From assembly GCF_007858275.1 (NCBI RefSeq), contig NZ_VFEV01000013.1, positions 1 to 64,000 of the forward strand: a DNA stretch of 64,000 nt. Reading direction: 5' to 3'. This DNA is from Pseudomonas proteolytica. Its GTDB lineage: Bacteria > Pseudomonadota > Gammaproteobacteria > Pseudomonadales > Pseudomonadaceae. Positions 9,662 to 18,786 of this stretch are shown here, piece by piece (the first letter of the stretch is position 1; every line of letters starts with the position of its first letter). Below the pieces are notes generated by a model, which saw nothing but the letters and a program-made list of their open reading frames with translations, did not search any database and was not told the DNA's origin. The position numbers were made by a program, and so were the translations under genes.

Positions 9662-10447
9662 TTACAGATTCTGCGTAACGAACGAAAGCATCTGGTCGGC
9701 GGTGGAGATCACCTTGGAGTTCATCTCGTAGGCACGCTGGGTGGTGATCATGTTGACCATCTCTTCCACGGTGCTGACGTTGGAGGTTTCCAGGGTGCTT
9801 TGCAGGGTGGTGCCAAACCCGTTGAGGCCCGGGGTGCCGACTTGCGGCGCGCCGCTGGCGGCGGTTTCCAGGAACAGGTTGTTACCGGTGGCTTGCAGGC
9901 CGGCCGGGTTGATGAAGTCGGCGGTCTGCAGGTTGCCGATCACTTGCGACGCCGGGTTGCCGGCGATAGTGACCGACACGGTGCCGTCGGCGCCGACCGT
10001 GAAGGTCTGGGCATCGTTGGGCACGACAATCGCCGGTTCCAGGGCAAAGCCGTTGGCGGTCACGACCTGGCCGTTGGAATCCAGGTGGAAAGTACCGTCA
10101 CGGGTGTAGGAAGTAGTGCCATCCGGTTGCAGGATCTGGAAGAACCCACGGCCATTGATCGCCATGTCCAGCGGCTGCCCGGTCTGTTGCAGGTTACCGG
10201 CGGTGAAGTTCTTCTGGGTGCCGACGATGGACACACCCGTACCCACTTGCAGGCCCGACGGCAATTCGCTGTCCTGGGTCGACTGCGCACCCGGCTGGCG
10301 CTTGATCTGATAGAGCAGGTCCTGGAACTCGGCGCGATCACGCTTGAAGCCCGTGGTCGAAACGTTCGCCAGGTTGTTGGAAATAACGGTCAGGTTGGTG
10401 TCCTGGGCGGACAGACCGGTTTTGGCAACCCATAGAGCCGGAAGCAT
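9662..10447 (-). CDS. flgG: Flagellar distal rod protein FlgG
   Basis: FlgG builds the distal rod. The 261-aa product is full length and starts [20 protein letters not shown]. It has the rod/hook signature [19 protein letters not shown] (about residues 25-43) and ends in the conserved [20 protein letters not shown] helix. A strong AAGGAG precedes the ATG. It lies 67 bases after flgF. Confidence 0.98.
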   Translation of the reverse strand: MLPALWVAKTGLSAQDTNLTVISNNLANVSTTGFKRDRAEFQDLLYQIKRQPGAQSTQDSELPSGLQVGTGVSIVGTQKNFTAGNLQQTGQPLDMAINGRGFFQILQPDGTTSYTRDGTFHLDSNGQVVTANGFALEPAIVVPNDAQTFTVGADGTVSVTIAGNPASQVIGNLQTADFINPAGLQATGNNLFLETAASGAPQVGTPGLNGFGTTLQSTLETSNVSTVEEMVNMITTQRAYEMNSKVISTADQMLSFVTQNL

Positions 10448-10514
10448 GCTGTTCTCCTTCGTGCGCCTGTTTGTTGGCGCCGCGTTACGAAATTGGTGGT
10501 CAGTGGCGCTGCAA

Positions 10515-11255
10515 TCAGCTCATCTGCATGACGCGGGTCATGGCCTGGTCGTCTTCTTTGGCGCTGTTCATCATTTTCACGTGCAATTCGAACTGCTTGG
10601 ACAAGGCCAGCACCGCGGTCATTTCTTCGACGGCATTGACGTTGCTCGACTGCAAAAAGCCCGAATTCACCTTGACGCTGGCATCGGCCACCGCGGGCTG
10701 GCCGTCCTTGGTGTGGATCGCGCCGTCCAGGCCCTTGGTCATGTTGGCCAGGTCTGGCTTGACCAGCTTGATGCGGTCCACTTCAGCCATCACCCGCGGG
10801 CCTTCGCCCATGGCGCGGATGCTGATGGTGCCGTCTTCGCCGATTTCGACCTTCTGCTCGGGCGGCACGGAAATCGGCCCGCCATTGCCCATGATCGGCA
10901 TGCCGTTGCCGGCCCGCAGGACGCCGAGCGCATCGATATTCATGCTGGCGGTACGCACGTAGGCTTCGCCACCATCGGGGGTCTGCACCGCGATCCAGCC
11001 ATCGCCGCCGACGGCAACGTCCAGGTCACGACCGGTCTCGACCATCGAGCCAGGGGAAAAATCAGTGCCCGGCCGCTCGGTCAGGGCAAACGCCCGCGCC
11101 GGAAAGCTGTCACCAAACACCGGCATCGAGCGGGCCTGCTCCAGGTCACGCTGAAAACCGTTGGTGGAAATGTTCGCCAGGTTGTTGGCATGGGCCTTTT
11201 GCGCCAGTGCATTCTGGCTGGCGCCGGTCATTGCCACATAAAGGTACTTGTCCAC
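10515..11255 (-). CDS. flgF: Flagellar proximal rod protein FlgF
   Basis: FlgF is a proximal rod component and the first gene of the operon. The product has the rod signature AHANNLANISTNGFQRDLEQ near the N-terminus and the C-terminal motif NAVEEMTAVLALSKQFELHV. I choose a GTG start giving MDKYLYVAM (246 aa), because the AAGAGGA ribosome site ends right against an ATG two codons upstream (position 11261) but lies at proper spacing from the GTG. Longer starts lack a ribosome site. Confidence 0.94.
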   Translation of the reverse strand: MDKYLYVAMTGASQNALAQKAHANNLANISTNGFQRDLEQARSMPVFGDSFPARAFALTERPGTDFSPGSMVETGRDLDVAVGGDGWIAVQTPDGGEAYVRTASMNIDALGVLRAGNGMPIMGNGGPISVPPEQKVEIGEDGTISIRAMGEGPRVMAEVDRIKLVKPDLANMTKGLDGAIHTKDGQPAVADASVKVNSGFLQSSNVNAVEEMTAVLALSKQFELHVKMMNSAKEDDQAMTRVMQMS

Positions 11256-11311
11256 GCTCATTCCTCTTACTGACGGACGTTTGCCGCCCACCGATGTACT
11301 GAGGAGTCTTT

Positions 11312-11328
11312 AGCAATTTGCGCACCAA
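11312..11328 (-). promoter_or_regulatory. Sigma-54 (RpoN) promoter of the flgF operon
   Basis: The minus strand reads TTGGTGCGCAAATTGCT, with the invariant GG and GC exactly 10 bases apart, matching TGGCACG-N4-TTGCW. It lies about 57 bases upstream of the flgF start. This agrees with known RpoN/FleR control of class III rod and ring genes in Pseudomonas. Confidence 0.75.
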
Positions 11329-11484
11329 CTTTTTAAAAGCCGGGGAAAGCCAGGCGGGGCAAGGGGTTGGGGCGTATCGAGGATTATCGTAGGGGCAGGA
11401 CGAGTCGGAAAAACGGCGGAGTTCTGCCGGTTGCGGCAAACAGCGGTCTTGGCAGCTATACAAATTCAATGGGGAGTGGGCTTG

Positions 11485-11527
11485 TGTGGGAGCGAGCAAG
11501 TCGAATCGTCGCACCGCCGCTCCCACA
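11485..11527. repeat. Single REP hairpin, variant form
   Basis: TGTGGGAGCG and CGCTCCCACA bracket a short inner part reading AGCAAGTCGAATCGTCGCAC. The inner part differs from the common REP core but is identical to the right half of the element at 15858-15961. It lies between the convergently spaced ends of the flgF promoter region and phhR and could act as a weak phhR terminator. Confidence 0.7.
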
Positions 11528-11552
11528 TTTTTAATCCCGTTGTGTCAGGGGT

Positions 11553-13115
11553 TTATTTGTCGGCCTTGAGCACTGCGTAATCGCGCAGTTTATTGGCGAT
11601 GGTGGTGTGGGATACACCCAGGCGCTTACCCAACAACCGACTGCTGGGATGCTCGACATACAGGCTCTCCAGCACCGCCTTTTCAAACCGCCCGACAATC
11701 TCCTCCAGCCCACCCTCCAGGGAGAAATCGCCAAGGGGCTGGCGCACGCCGTAGTCCGGCAGGCGAATATGCTCAGCCTTGATTGTGCCGCCCTCACACA
11801 ACGACACCGCCTGGAACAGCACGTTTTCCAACTGCCGCACGTTACCCGGCCAATGGTAGTGACTGAGCCGCTCCATGGCCGCCGGCGCCAGCTTGGGCAG
11901 CGGGCAGCCAATCAGGCGGCTGGCCTGGTCGATAAAGTGCTCGACCAGCGGCGGTAAACCGTCAAGGCATTCGCGCAGCGGCGGGATATGCAGCGATAAC
12001 ACGTTGAGCCGGTGATACAGGTCCTGGCGAAACTCCCCGCGGGCACACAGTTCCGACAAGTCCACCTGGGTCGCGCAGATCACCCGCACATCCAGGTAGA
12101 CCTCTTCATCGCTGCCTACACGGCGGAAGCAGCCATCCTGCAGAAAGCGCAGCAATTTCACCTGCAACCTCGCGCTCATTTCGCCCACGCCATCCAAAAA
12201 CAACGTACCGCCTGCCGTCAGCTCCAGCAGCCCGAGCTTGCCCTCTGCACGCGCCCCTTCAAATGCGCCGGGACCGTAGCCAAACAGCTCGGTTTCGGCC
12301 ATCGACTCCGGCAACCCAGCGCAATTGAGCGCCATCAACGGAGACTGCCCGCGCGGGCTGGCCAGGTGACAGGCGCGTGCCAGCAGCTCCTTGCCGGTGC
12401 CGGTTTCACCTTCTATTAATAGAGGGGCGTCGAGGGGCGCCATGCGCCGGGCTTCACGCACCACCGCTGCCATCACTTTGGAGCTTTGGAAAATGCTGTC
12501 GAAGCCGCGCAACTCCTGCTTGCGCACATTGTAGATACGCTCACCGACGCGGTCGGCACGGTGCAAGGTCAACACGGCGCCAGCCATGGCTTCGCTGTCG
12601 TCATGCTCGGAGGATTGCAAGGGGGCGATATCGGCCAGGAACACATCGCCCTTGACCTTGACCCGCAGGCCATTGATCCGCGACTTGCTGGCGCGCACCA
12701 GTTCCGGCAGGTCGAAGTCCTCGGCGTAGCGTGACAAGGGAATGCCCGGCACTTCGTCCACCCGCACCCCGAGCAACTGCGCCGCAGCGCGGTTGGCCGC
12801 GACAATCGAGCCGCCCATGTCGATGGACAGCACCGGGAATTCCAACGCTCCGAGCAAGGCGTTGAGTTCCATGTGCCGACGCTCGCTGGGCATCAGCCCT
12901 ACCCGCTTGACGCCAAATACCCCGGCGATTGCCTCGAACTGCGGGCGCAGGGCCTGGAACTGCATGTTCACCAGGTTCGGGCAGTACAGGTAAATGGCAT
13001 TGCCATGCTCGCCACCGACCTCGCCCTTGGCCACGTTGACGCCGTACTCCACCAGCAGGTTGAGAATGTCCCGCAGGATGCCGATGCGGTTCTGGCAATG
13101 CACTTTGATACGCAT
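11553..13115 (-). CDS. phhR: TyrR-like aromatic amino acid regulator PhhR
   Basis: The 520-aa product is an NtrC-fold activator of phenylalanine/tyrosine catabolism. Domains in order are an N-terminal ACT domain (1 to about 70; MRIKVHCQNRIGILRDILN), a PAS domain (about 78-190), and an AAA+ domain (about 205-430; Walker A GETGTGKE). A C-terminal Fis-like helix-turn-helix ends in LGKRLGVSHTTIANKLRDY. The sigma-54 contact loop is GAFEGA rather than GAFTGA, as in TyrR-type proteins, so full sigma-54 dependence is doubtful from sequence. It is divergent from phhABC, which it should activate in response to Phe/Tyr. Confidence 0.93.
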   Translation of the reverse strand: MRIKVHCQNRIGILRDILNLLVEYGVNVAKGEVGGEHGNAIYLYCPNLVNMQFQALRPQFEAIAGVFGVKRVGLMPSERRHMELNALLGALEFPVLSIDMGGSIVAANRAAAQLLGVRVDEVPGIPLSRYAEDFDLPELVRASKSRINGLRVKVKGDVFLADIAPLQSSEHDDSEAMAGAVLTLHRADRVGERIYNVRKQELRGFDSIFQSSKVMAAVVREARRMAPLDAPLLIEGETGTGKELLARACHLASPRGQSPLMALNCAGLPESMAETELFGYGPGAFEGARAEGKLGLLELTAGGTLFLDGVGEMSARLQVKLLRFLQDGCFRRVGSDEEVYLDVRVICATQVDLSELCARGEFRQDLYHRLNVLSLHIPPLRECLDGLPPLVEHFIDQASRLIGCPLPKLAPAAMERLSHYHWPGNVRQLENVLFQAVSLCEGGTIKAEHIRLPDYGVRQPLGDFSLEGGLEEIVGRFEKAVLESLYVEHPSSRLLGKRLGVSHTTIANKLRDYAVLKADK

Positions 13116-13255
13116 GTAAAGGCCCGGTTTGTTGTAGGAGAGCTGATCGAGCTGCGTCTTTTTGTCGCCGGACGCAGATAGTCGTCAAGATTATGTGACA
13201 GCCAACGACCTTTTCCCATCCGAAAATCACAATGCAGCGTGCGCCACGCCTAATC

Positions 13256-13273
13256 CGTAACGAATACTTTACG
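13256..13273 (+). promoter_or_regulatory. Candidate PhhR/TyrR box upstream of phhA
   Basis: The 18-base inverted repeat CGTAAC-N6-TTTACG matches 9 of the 12 defined bases of the TyrR consensus TGTAAA-N6-TTTACA. It lies 120 bases before phhA in the phhR-phhA divergent region. This is an inference from motif and context. Confidence 0.5.
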
Positions 13274-13392
13274 ATAATCGGTGCATTTTCCTACAGCCCT
13301 GCCCTAATGACAGGTGGAATCCACCGCCAGGCGGAGTATCAATAAGGCCATAGCAGGACATAACAAGAACGAATGCCTAGCAGGAGAGCCGT

Positions 13393-14184
13393 ATGAAGCA
13401 GACGCACTACGTGGCCCGCGAGCCCGATGCGCAAGGTTTTATCCACTACCCGCCCGAAGAACATGCGGTGTGGAACACCCTGATCACTCGCCAACTGAAA
13501 GTGATCGAGGGTCGCGCCTGCCAGGAATACCTGGACGGTATCGAGAAGCTCGACCTGCCCCACGACCGTATTCCGCAACTGGCGGAAATCAACAAAGTGC
13601 TAGCCCAAACCACCGGCTGGCAAGTGGCGCGGGTGCCGGCGCTGATCCCCTTCCAGACCTTCTTTGAATTGCTCGCCAACAAGCAGTTTCCGGTGGCGAC
13701 CTTTATTCGTACCCGTGAAGAGCTGGATTACCTGCAAGAACCGGATATTTTCCACGAGATTTTCGGCCACTGCCCACTGCTGACCAACCCCTGGTTCGCC
13801 GAATTCACCCACACCTACGGCAAGCTCGGCCTCGCCGCCACCAAGGAGCAGCGCGTGTACCTGGCGCGCCTGTACTGGATGACTATCGAGTTCGGCCTGG
13901 TGGACACCCCTGAAGGTCGACGCATCTATGGTGGCGGCATTCTGTCGTCACCCAAAGAGACGGTGTACTGCCTCTCGGATGAGCCCAAGCACCAAGCCTT
14001 CGATCCGCTGGAAGCCATGCGCACCCCTTATCGCATCGACATCCTGCAGCCGCTGTATTTCGCCCTGCCCAACCTCAAGCGCCTGTTTGAAGTGGCGCAG
14101 GAAGACATCATGGGCATGGTCGAGCGCGGTATGCAGTTGGGTCTGCACGCGCCGCTGTTCCCACCCAAGCCCAAGGCGGCTTGA
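13393..14184 (+). CDS. phhA: Phenylalanine 4-monooxygenase
   Basis: It hydroxylates L-phenylalanine to L-tyrosine using O2, non-haem iron and tetrahydropterin. The 263-aa product is the single-domain bacterial form. The iron ligands His121 and His126 (HEIFGH) and Glu166 (WMTIEFG) are all present, as is the pterin-site segment VPALIPFQTFFELLA. A good AGGAG ribosome site precedes the ATG. It is the first gene of the phhABC group. Confidence 0.98.
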   Translation: MKQTHYVAREPDAQGFIHYPPEEHAVWNTLITRQLKVIEGRACQEYLDGIEKLDLPHDRIPQLAEINKVLAQTTGWQVARVPALIPFQTFFELLANKQFPVATFIRTREELDYLQEPDIFHEIFGHCPLLTNPWFAEFTHTYGKLGLAATKEQRVYLARLYWMTIEFGLVDTPEGRRIYGGGILSSPKETVYCLSDEPKHQAFDPLEAMRTPYRIDILQPLYFALPNLKRLFEVAQEDIMGMVERGMQLGLHAPLFPPKPKAA

Positions 14185-14289
14185 ACTGATGCTTTAAAGG
14201 CCAGGTGAGTCTGTTCCCTGGCCGCGCGTTGCTTTAGGGTGACGCCACTGGCAACCGAATTCCACATACTCGATTTCAGGAACACCTTT

Positions 14290-14646
14290 ATGACCACCTT
14301 GAACCAAGCCCATTGCGAAGCCTGCCGTGCCGACGCCCCACAAGTCAGCGACGAAGAACTGCCGGTGCTGATCAAGCAGATCCCCGACTGGAACATCGAA
14401 GTGCGCGACGGTGTGATGCAGTTGGAAAAAGTATTCCTGTTCAAGAACTTCAAATTCGCCCTGGCCTTTACCAACGCCATGGGCGAAATCTCCGAGGCTG
14501 AAGGCCACCACCCAGGCCTGCTGACCGAATGGGGCAAAGTCACCGTGACCTGGTGGAGCCACTCGATCAAAGGCCTGCACCGCAACGACTTCATCATGGC
14601 CGCGCGCACCGACGAAGTGGCCAAGGATGCCGAGGGCCGCAAGTGA
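14290..14646 (+). CDS. phhB: Pterin-4a-carbinolamine dehydratase
   Basis: It recycles the 4a-hydroxypterin formed by PhhA. The 118-aa product contains the family active-site pattern [20 protein letters not shown] followed by LHRND, with adjacent His residues and the later His and Asp. I chose [11 protein letters not shown] as start; the 17-codon upstream extension is not typical of the family. The gap after phhA is 105 bases and contains a GGCCAGG/CCTGGCC hairpin without a T-tract, which may attenuate or protect mRNA. Confidence 0.96.
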   Translation: MTTLNQAHCEACRADAPQVSDEELPVLIKQIPDWNIEVRDGVMQLEKVFLFKNFKFALAFTNAMGEISEAEGHHPGLLTEWGKVTVTWWSHSIKGLHRNDFIMAARTDEVAKDAEGRK

Positions 14647-15842
14647 TGCATTTCGCCGATATTGGCCGGGTGCCTGGTGATCCGATCCTGGGGCTGATGG
14701 AGTCCTATGCCAAGGACGCCAACCCGCAAAAATTCGACCTCGGCGTGGGCGTCTACAAGGATGCCCAGGGCCTGACCCCGATCCTGCAGGCAGTCAAGCG
14801 CGCCGAGCAGCGCCTGGTCGAGCAGCAAACCACCAAGACCTATATCGGTGGGCATGGCGACCCGGCTTTCGGCCGGCTGGTCAGTGAGTTGGTGCTGGGC
14901 GCAGGCAGCGCACTGCTCAAGGCACAACGCGCTGGCGCCACGCAAACCCCGGGTGGCACCGGTGCCCTGCGCCTGAGCGCCGACTTCATCGCCCACAGCC
15001 TGCCAGGCCGTGGCGTGTGGCTGAGCAACCCGACGTGGCCGATCCACGAAACCATCTTCGCCAAGGCCGGGCTCAAGGTCAGCCACTACCCGTACGTGGG
15101 CAGTGACAACCGCCTGGACGTGCCGGCCATGCTCGCCACCCTGGCCACCGTGCCCGAAGGCGACGTGGTGCTGCTGCACGCTTGCTGCCACAACCCCACC
15201 GGTTTCGACCTGTCCCAGGACGACTGGCGCCAGGTGCTGCAGATCGTGCGCGAACGCCACCTCCTGCCGCTGATCGACTTCGCCTACCAGGGTTTTGGCG
15301 ATGGCCTGGAGCAAGATGCGTGGGCAGTACGCCTGTTTGCCGATGAACTGCCAGAGGTGCTGATCACCAGTTCCTGCTCGAAGAATTTTGGCCTGTACAG
15401 CGACCGCGTCGGCGCGCTGATCGTGTGCGCCAACGATGCCGAGAAGCTGCTGGATGTGCGCAGCCAACTGGCGTTTATCGCGCGCAACCTGTGGTCGACA
15501 CCGCCGGATCATGGGGCTGCTGTAGTCGCCACCATTTTGGGTGATGCCGAACTCAAACAGCTGTGGAGCGCCGAAGTCGAAGGCATGCGCTCGCGCATCG
15601 CGCAGTTGCGTTCGGGCTTGGTAGAAGCACTGGTGCCCCATGGATTGGCCGAGCGTTTCGCCCATGTCGGCGTGCAGCGCGGGATGTTTTCCTATACCGG
15701 CCTGAGCGCCGAACAGGTGAAGCAACTGCGGGAAAAACACAGCGTGTACATGGTCAGCTCCGGGCGCGCCAACGTCGCCGGGATTGATGAGACGCGACTG
15801 GGGTTGCTGGCCGAGGCCATTGCAGACGTGTGCCGCAACTGA
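14646..15842 (+). CDS. phhC: Aromatic amino acid aminotransferase
   Basis: It transaminates tyrosine (and Phe) to the keto acid for the homogentisate route. The 398-aa product is a class I PLP aminotransferase with the PLP lysine at 246 (SCSKNFGLYSDRVG), the NPTG motif at about 183-186 and the D211-x-A-Y213 pair. The ATG overlaps the phhB stop by one base (TGATG), indicating translational coupling and fixing the start. Confidence 0.96.
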   Translation: MHFADIGRVPGDPILGLMESYAKDANPQKFDLGVGVYKDAQGLTPILQAVKRAEQRLVEQQTTKTYIGGHGDPAFGRLVSELVLGAGSALLKAQRAGATQTPGGTGALRLSADFIAHSLPGRGVWLSNPTWPIHETIFAKAGLKVSHYPYVGSDNRLDVPAMLATLATVPEGDVVLLHACCHNPTGFDLSQDDWRQVLQIVRERHLLPLIDFAYQGFGDGLEQDAWAVRLFADELPEVLITSSCSKNFGLYSDRVGALIVCANDAEKLLDVRSQLAFIARNLWSTPPDHGAAVVATILGDAELKQLWSAEVEGMRSRIAQLRSGLVEALVPHGLAERFAHVGVQRGMFSYTGLSAEQVKQLREKHSVYMVSSGRANVAGIDETRLGLLAEAIADVCRN

Positions 15843-15857
15843 CGAAACCGAATCAAA

Positions 15858-15961
15858 TGTGGGAGCGGGCTTGCTCGCGAATGCGGTGGGTCAGTGATGG
15901 ATATGTTGACTGATACACCGCATTCGCGAGCAAGTCGAATCGTCGCACCGCCGCTCCCACA
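15858..15961. repeat. REPIN with one variant half
   Basis: An inverted pair of REP sequences: the left half is the common TGTGGGAGCGGGCTTGCTCG form, ending in GCGAATGCGG. The right half matches its inner part but then switches to the variant AGTCGAATCGTCGCACCG before CGCTCCCACA. It lies between two convergent genes and may serve as a bidirectional transcript end. Confidence 0.85.
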
Positions 15962-15980
15962 TTTTTGACCGAGGCGATCT

Positions 15981-16790
15981 TCAGCCCGCAACCATCTCGG
16001 CCTTGACCTGCGCCTCCTTGGCCTGGGCATCCGCCAGTCGATACAGCTCGATATGCCCATCCCAGTGCTCGATCAACGCGGTGCACGACTCCACCCAATC
16101 CCCGCAATTGAGGTAGTCCACCTCGCCCACCTTGCGAATCTCCGCGTGGTGGATATGCCCGCACACCACGCCGTGCAACTCGCGCTTGGTCACTTCGTGG
16201 GCGATGGCTTCCTCAAAATCGCTGATAAAGCTCACTGCCGTCTTCACCTTGTGCTTGAGGTACGCCGACAGCGACCAATAACCGTAGCCGTAGCGTGCCC
16301 GCCAGTGGTTCAGCCAGCGGTTGAGGGTCAGGGTGAATTCGTAGGCCGAGTCGCCAAGAAACGCCAGCCAGCGATGGTAGCGGGTGATCACGTCGAACTG
16401 GTCGCCGTGGATCACCAGCAGATGCCGGCCATCGGCGGTCACATGCACCGCTTCGTCCACCAACTGGATATTGCCCAGGATCAGCTTGGAATAGCGGCGC
16501 AGAAACTCGTCATGGTTACCGGTGACGTAGATCACCTCGGTGCCGCGCTTGCTCATGGTCAGCAGGCGGCGGATCACGTTGGTATGGGCCTGGGGCCAAT
16601 ACATGCCGCCGCGCATTTTCCAGCCATCGATGATATCGCCCACCAGGTACACCTTGTCGGCGTGGTAGCCCTTGAGAAACCGCGACAAATGTTCGGCCTG
16701 GCAATCCCGGGTGCCCAGGTGCACGTCGGAGATCCACAGGGTGCGAACCCGTTGCTTGCGACTGGGTTTGGCGAGCTCGGCGCTGGTCAT
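15981..16790 (-). CDS. UDP-2,3-diacylglucosamine diphosphatase-like metallophosphoesterase
   Basis: The 269-aa calcineurin-like phosphoesterase carries all the metal motifs: D22-x-H24 (SDVHLG), GD52, GNHD (92-94), HGDQFD (His128) and GHIHH (His212, His214). The family is related to LpxH; the closest type is often called LpxH2 and acts on lipid A precursors or related nucleotides. The Trp/Tyr-rich middle (NRWLNHWRARYGYGYWS) suggests a membrane-facing surface. I chose the second ATG because GAGG lies 7 bases before it. The precise substrate cannot be read from sequence. Confidence 0.85.
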   Translation of the reverse strand: MTSAELAKPSRKQRVRTLWISDVHLGTRDCQAEHLSRFLKGYHADKVYLVGDIIDGWKMRGGMYWPQAHTNVIRRLLTMSKRGTEVIYVTGNHDEFLRRYSKLILGNIQLVDEAVHVTADGRHLLVIHGDQFDVITRYHRWLAFLGDSAYEFTLTLNRWLNHWRARYGYGYWSLSAYLKHKVKTAVSFISDFEEAIAHEVTKRELHGVVCGHIHHAEIRKVGEVDYLNCGDWVESCTALIEHWDGHIELYRLADAQAKEAQVKAEMVAG

Positions 16791-16924
16791 GGGCATACCT
16801 CGAGGGTGTTTTCGCCAGCTTGCTCCCGGGCAATTAATAGCCCATGACAGTCTTGCGTCAGTCAGATGACAACGCCCGCCGCGCGTCGGGCGGTGTAAAC
16901 TGCCGGCCTGCCCGGGAGATTGCG

Positions 16925-17683
16925 ATGAGACCGACCCTCACGCTGCGCCATTACACCCACGACCTGATCGCCCATAGCCATGACCACGCGCAACTGGTGT
17001 TTGGCCTGGCCGGCCGCCTGGACTTCGAGGTGGAAGGCATCGGCGGCGAAATCTGCCCGCAAGGGGTGATGGTCCTGCCCTTCTCCACCCATCACAGCTG
17101 TGGCAGCCCCCGGGGCAGCCAATGCCTGGTGCTGGATGTGCCCGACGAACAGTGGGTGATGCAATCTTTGGGCGAGCACGCGGATGCCAGTCGCCGCCTG
17201 CTGGACCAACCGGCTCGGGTGAAGCTGGATGCCCGCCAGGGCCAATTGGTCAACTGGCTGGCGAGCGGCGCGCTGGATGACCCACTGATCGCCCAGCAAG
17301 GCGCGGTGTTGTTATTGGCTACGCTCAATGGCCAGCCGCCTGCTCAAGCCAGCGCGCGACGCCTGCCCTATGGCGCATTCAACGCACATATCGACCAGCA
17401 CGCGGCCTACCCGCTGCAGGTCGCGGATCTGGCACGGCTGGCAGATATTTCCGTCGCCCGCCTGCACGCCCGCTTTGTCGCCGAATGCGGGTTGACCCCC
17501 ATGGACTACATCCGCACCCGCCGCCTGCAAATGGCCCGCGGCTTGTTGCGCGACAGCCTCCTGCCCATTGGCGAGATTGCCGCGCGGGTCGGCTATGGCT
17601 CGCAAAGCGCGTTTGCCGCGGCCGTGTTGCGCGAGTTCGGCTGCTCGCCCGGAGCCCTGCGCCGGCTCGACAACAGGCGCTAG
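16925..17683 (+). CDS. AraC-family transcriptional regulator
   Basis: The 252-aa protein has an N-terminal cupin-like sensing half (HDHAQLVFGLAGRLDFEVEG) and a C-terminal double helix-turn-helix (LQVADLARLADISVARLHARF ... PIGEIAARVGYGSQSAFAAAV). The ATG follows GGGAGA. The next gene, a DMT-family exporter on the same strand, lies 93 bases downstream and is a plausible target. Effector unknown. Confidence 0.9.
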   Translation: MRPTLTLRHYTHDLIAHSHDHAQLVFGLAGRLDFEVEGIGGEICPQGVMVLPFSTHHSCGSPRGSQCLVLDVPDEQWVMQSLGEHADASRRLLDQPARVKLDARQGQLVNWLASGALDDPLIAQQGAVLLLATLNGQPPAQASARRLPYGAFNAHIDQHAAYPLQVADLARLADISVARLHARFVAECGLTPMDYIRTRRLQMARGLLRDSLLPIGEIAARVGYGSQSAFAAAVLREFGCSPGALRRLDNRR

Positions 17684-17776
17684 TCCTGCGATAAAACCGG
17701 CGATTCCCACGACAGACACCCAGGCGCCAGGCGCTCTAGACTGGATGCCTGCCTGCTTACTGTTTTAAGGACTGTC

Positions 17777-18658
17777 ATGACTCCCCGCACTGCCTTAGGC
17801 GCCCTGCACATCGGCGCACTGATGTTTGGCCTCACCGGCGTCTTCGGCAAGCTTGCCGCCGCCTCGCCCGGCATCATCGTATTTGGCCGTGCCGCTTTCG
17901 CGGTAATCGCCCTGGCGCTGTTCGCGCGTTTTGCCAGCAGCACGCCGTGGCAAAAACTCTATAGCACCGACCTGCGGCGCCTGCTGCTCAGCGGCCTGCT
18001 GCTGGCCGGGCACTGGGTGAGCTTCTTTATTGCGGTGAAAGTGGCCGGCGTGGCGATTGCGACCTTGGGGTTTGCCACATTCCCGGCTTTTACGGTGATC
18101 CTCGAAGGCCTGATCTTCCGCGAGCGGATTCGCGCCAATGAAATGGTGTTGGTGCTGCTGGTCAGCATCGGCCTGGTGCTGGTCACCCCGGACTTCGATC
18201 TCGCCAGCCAGGCCACCAGCGGCCTGGTCTGGGCCGTGGTCTCGGGCCTGCTGTTCTCGCTGCTGTCGTTGAACAATCGAGCCAGCGCCAGCATCCCGCC
18301 AGTGCAGGCGGCCCTCTGTCAAAACGTGGTGGTGGCCCTGTGTTTATTGCCCTTCGCCGCTCCTGGCCTGGGCGAAGTGCGTGCTATGGATTGGCTATGG
18401 ATCGGCCTGCTGGGAGTGTTCTGTACTGGCCTGGCCCACAGTTTGTTTGTCGCCAGCCTCAAAGTGCTCAAGGCGCGCACCGCTGCCGTGGTGTTCGCCA
18501 TGGAGCCGGTGTATGGCATCACCGTCGCCTGGCTGCTGTTCAGCGAAACCCCGACCCTGCGCATGCTGCTGGGCGGCGCACTGATCATTGCGGCCATCGT
18601 GGTCTCGGGCTTGATGAGCCGCCCCGTCAAGGTCAAACAGCCATCAACCATGGCCTGA
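17777..18658 (+). CDS. EamA/DMT-family transporter
   Basis: The 293-aa inner-membrane protein has about ten hydrophobic helices in two EamA repeats (for example GALMFGLTGVFGKLAA at the start and AMEPVYGITVAWLLFSETP in the second half). Such proteins export amino acids or other metabolites. The substrate is not predictable. It follows the AraC regulator in the same direction. Confidence 0.88.
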   Translation: MTPRTALGALHIGALMFGLTGVFGKLAAASPGIIVFGRAAFAVIALALFARFASSTPWQKLYSTDLRRLLLSGLLLAGHWVSFFIAVKVAGVAIATLGFATFPAFTVILEGLIFRERIRANEMVLVLLVSIGLVLVTPDFDLASQATSGLVWAVVSGLLFSLLSLNNRASASIPPVQAALCQNVVVALCLLPFAAPGLGEVRAMDWLWIGLLGVFCTGLAHSLFVASLKVLKARTAAVVFAMEPVYGITVAWLLFSETPTLRMLLGGALIIAAIVVSGLMSRPVKVKQPSTMA

Positions 18659-18786
18659 TCTATACTTTTCCTATCCGCAACAGTCAGCTGTCGTTCAACG
18701 GATACAGACTCCTCGACGACAGCCGTGAACCTTGAAGTTGCTGCATGCGAGTGGTCGCTCCCCTAACGCTACGCAGGAGTTTCACC

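Noticed and set aside
14198..14224. GGCCAGG/CCTGGCC hairpin between phhA and phhB as a terminator
   Set aside because: No T-tract follows and phhB-phhC clearly belong with phhA; at most an mRNA-stability or attenuation element.
18720..18780. GAACCTT... as a possible AlgU (sigma-22) promoter before the Gly-rich membrane protein
   Set aside because: The spacing to any TCTGA-like element is wrong, so the match is not supported.
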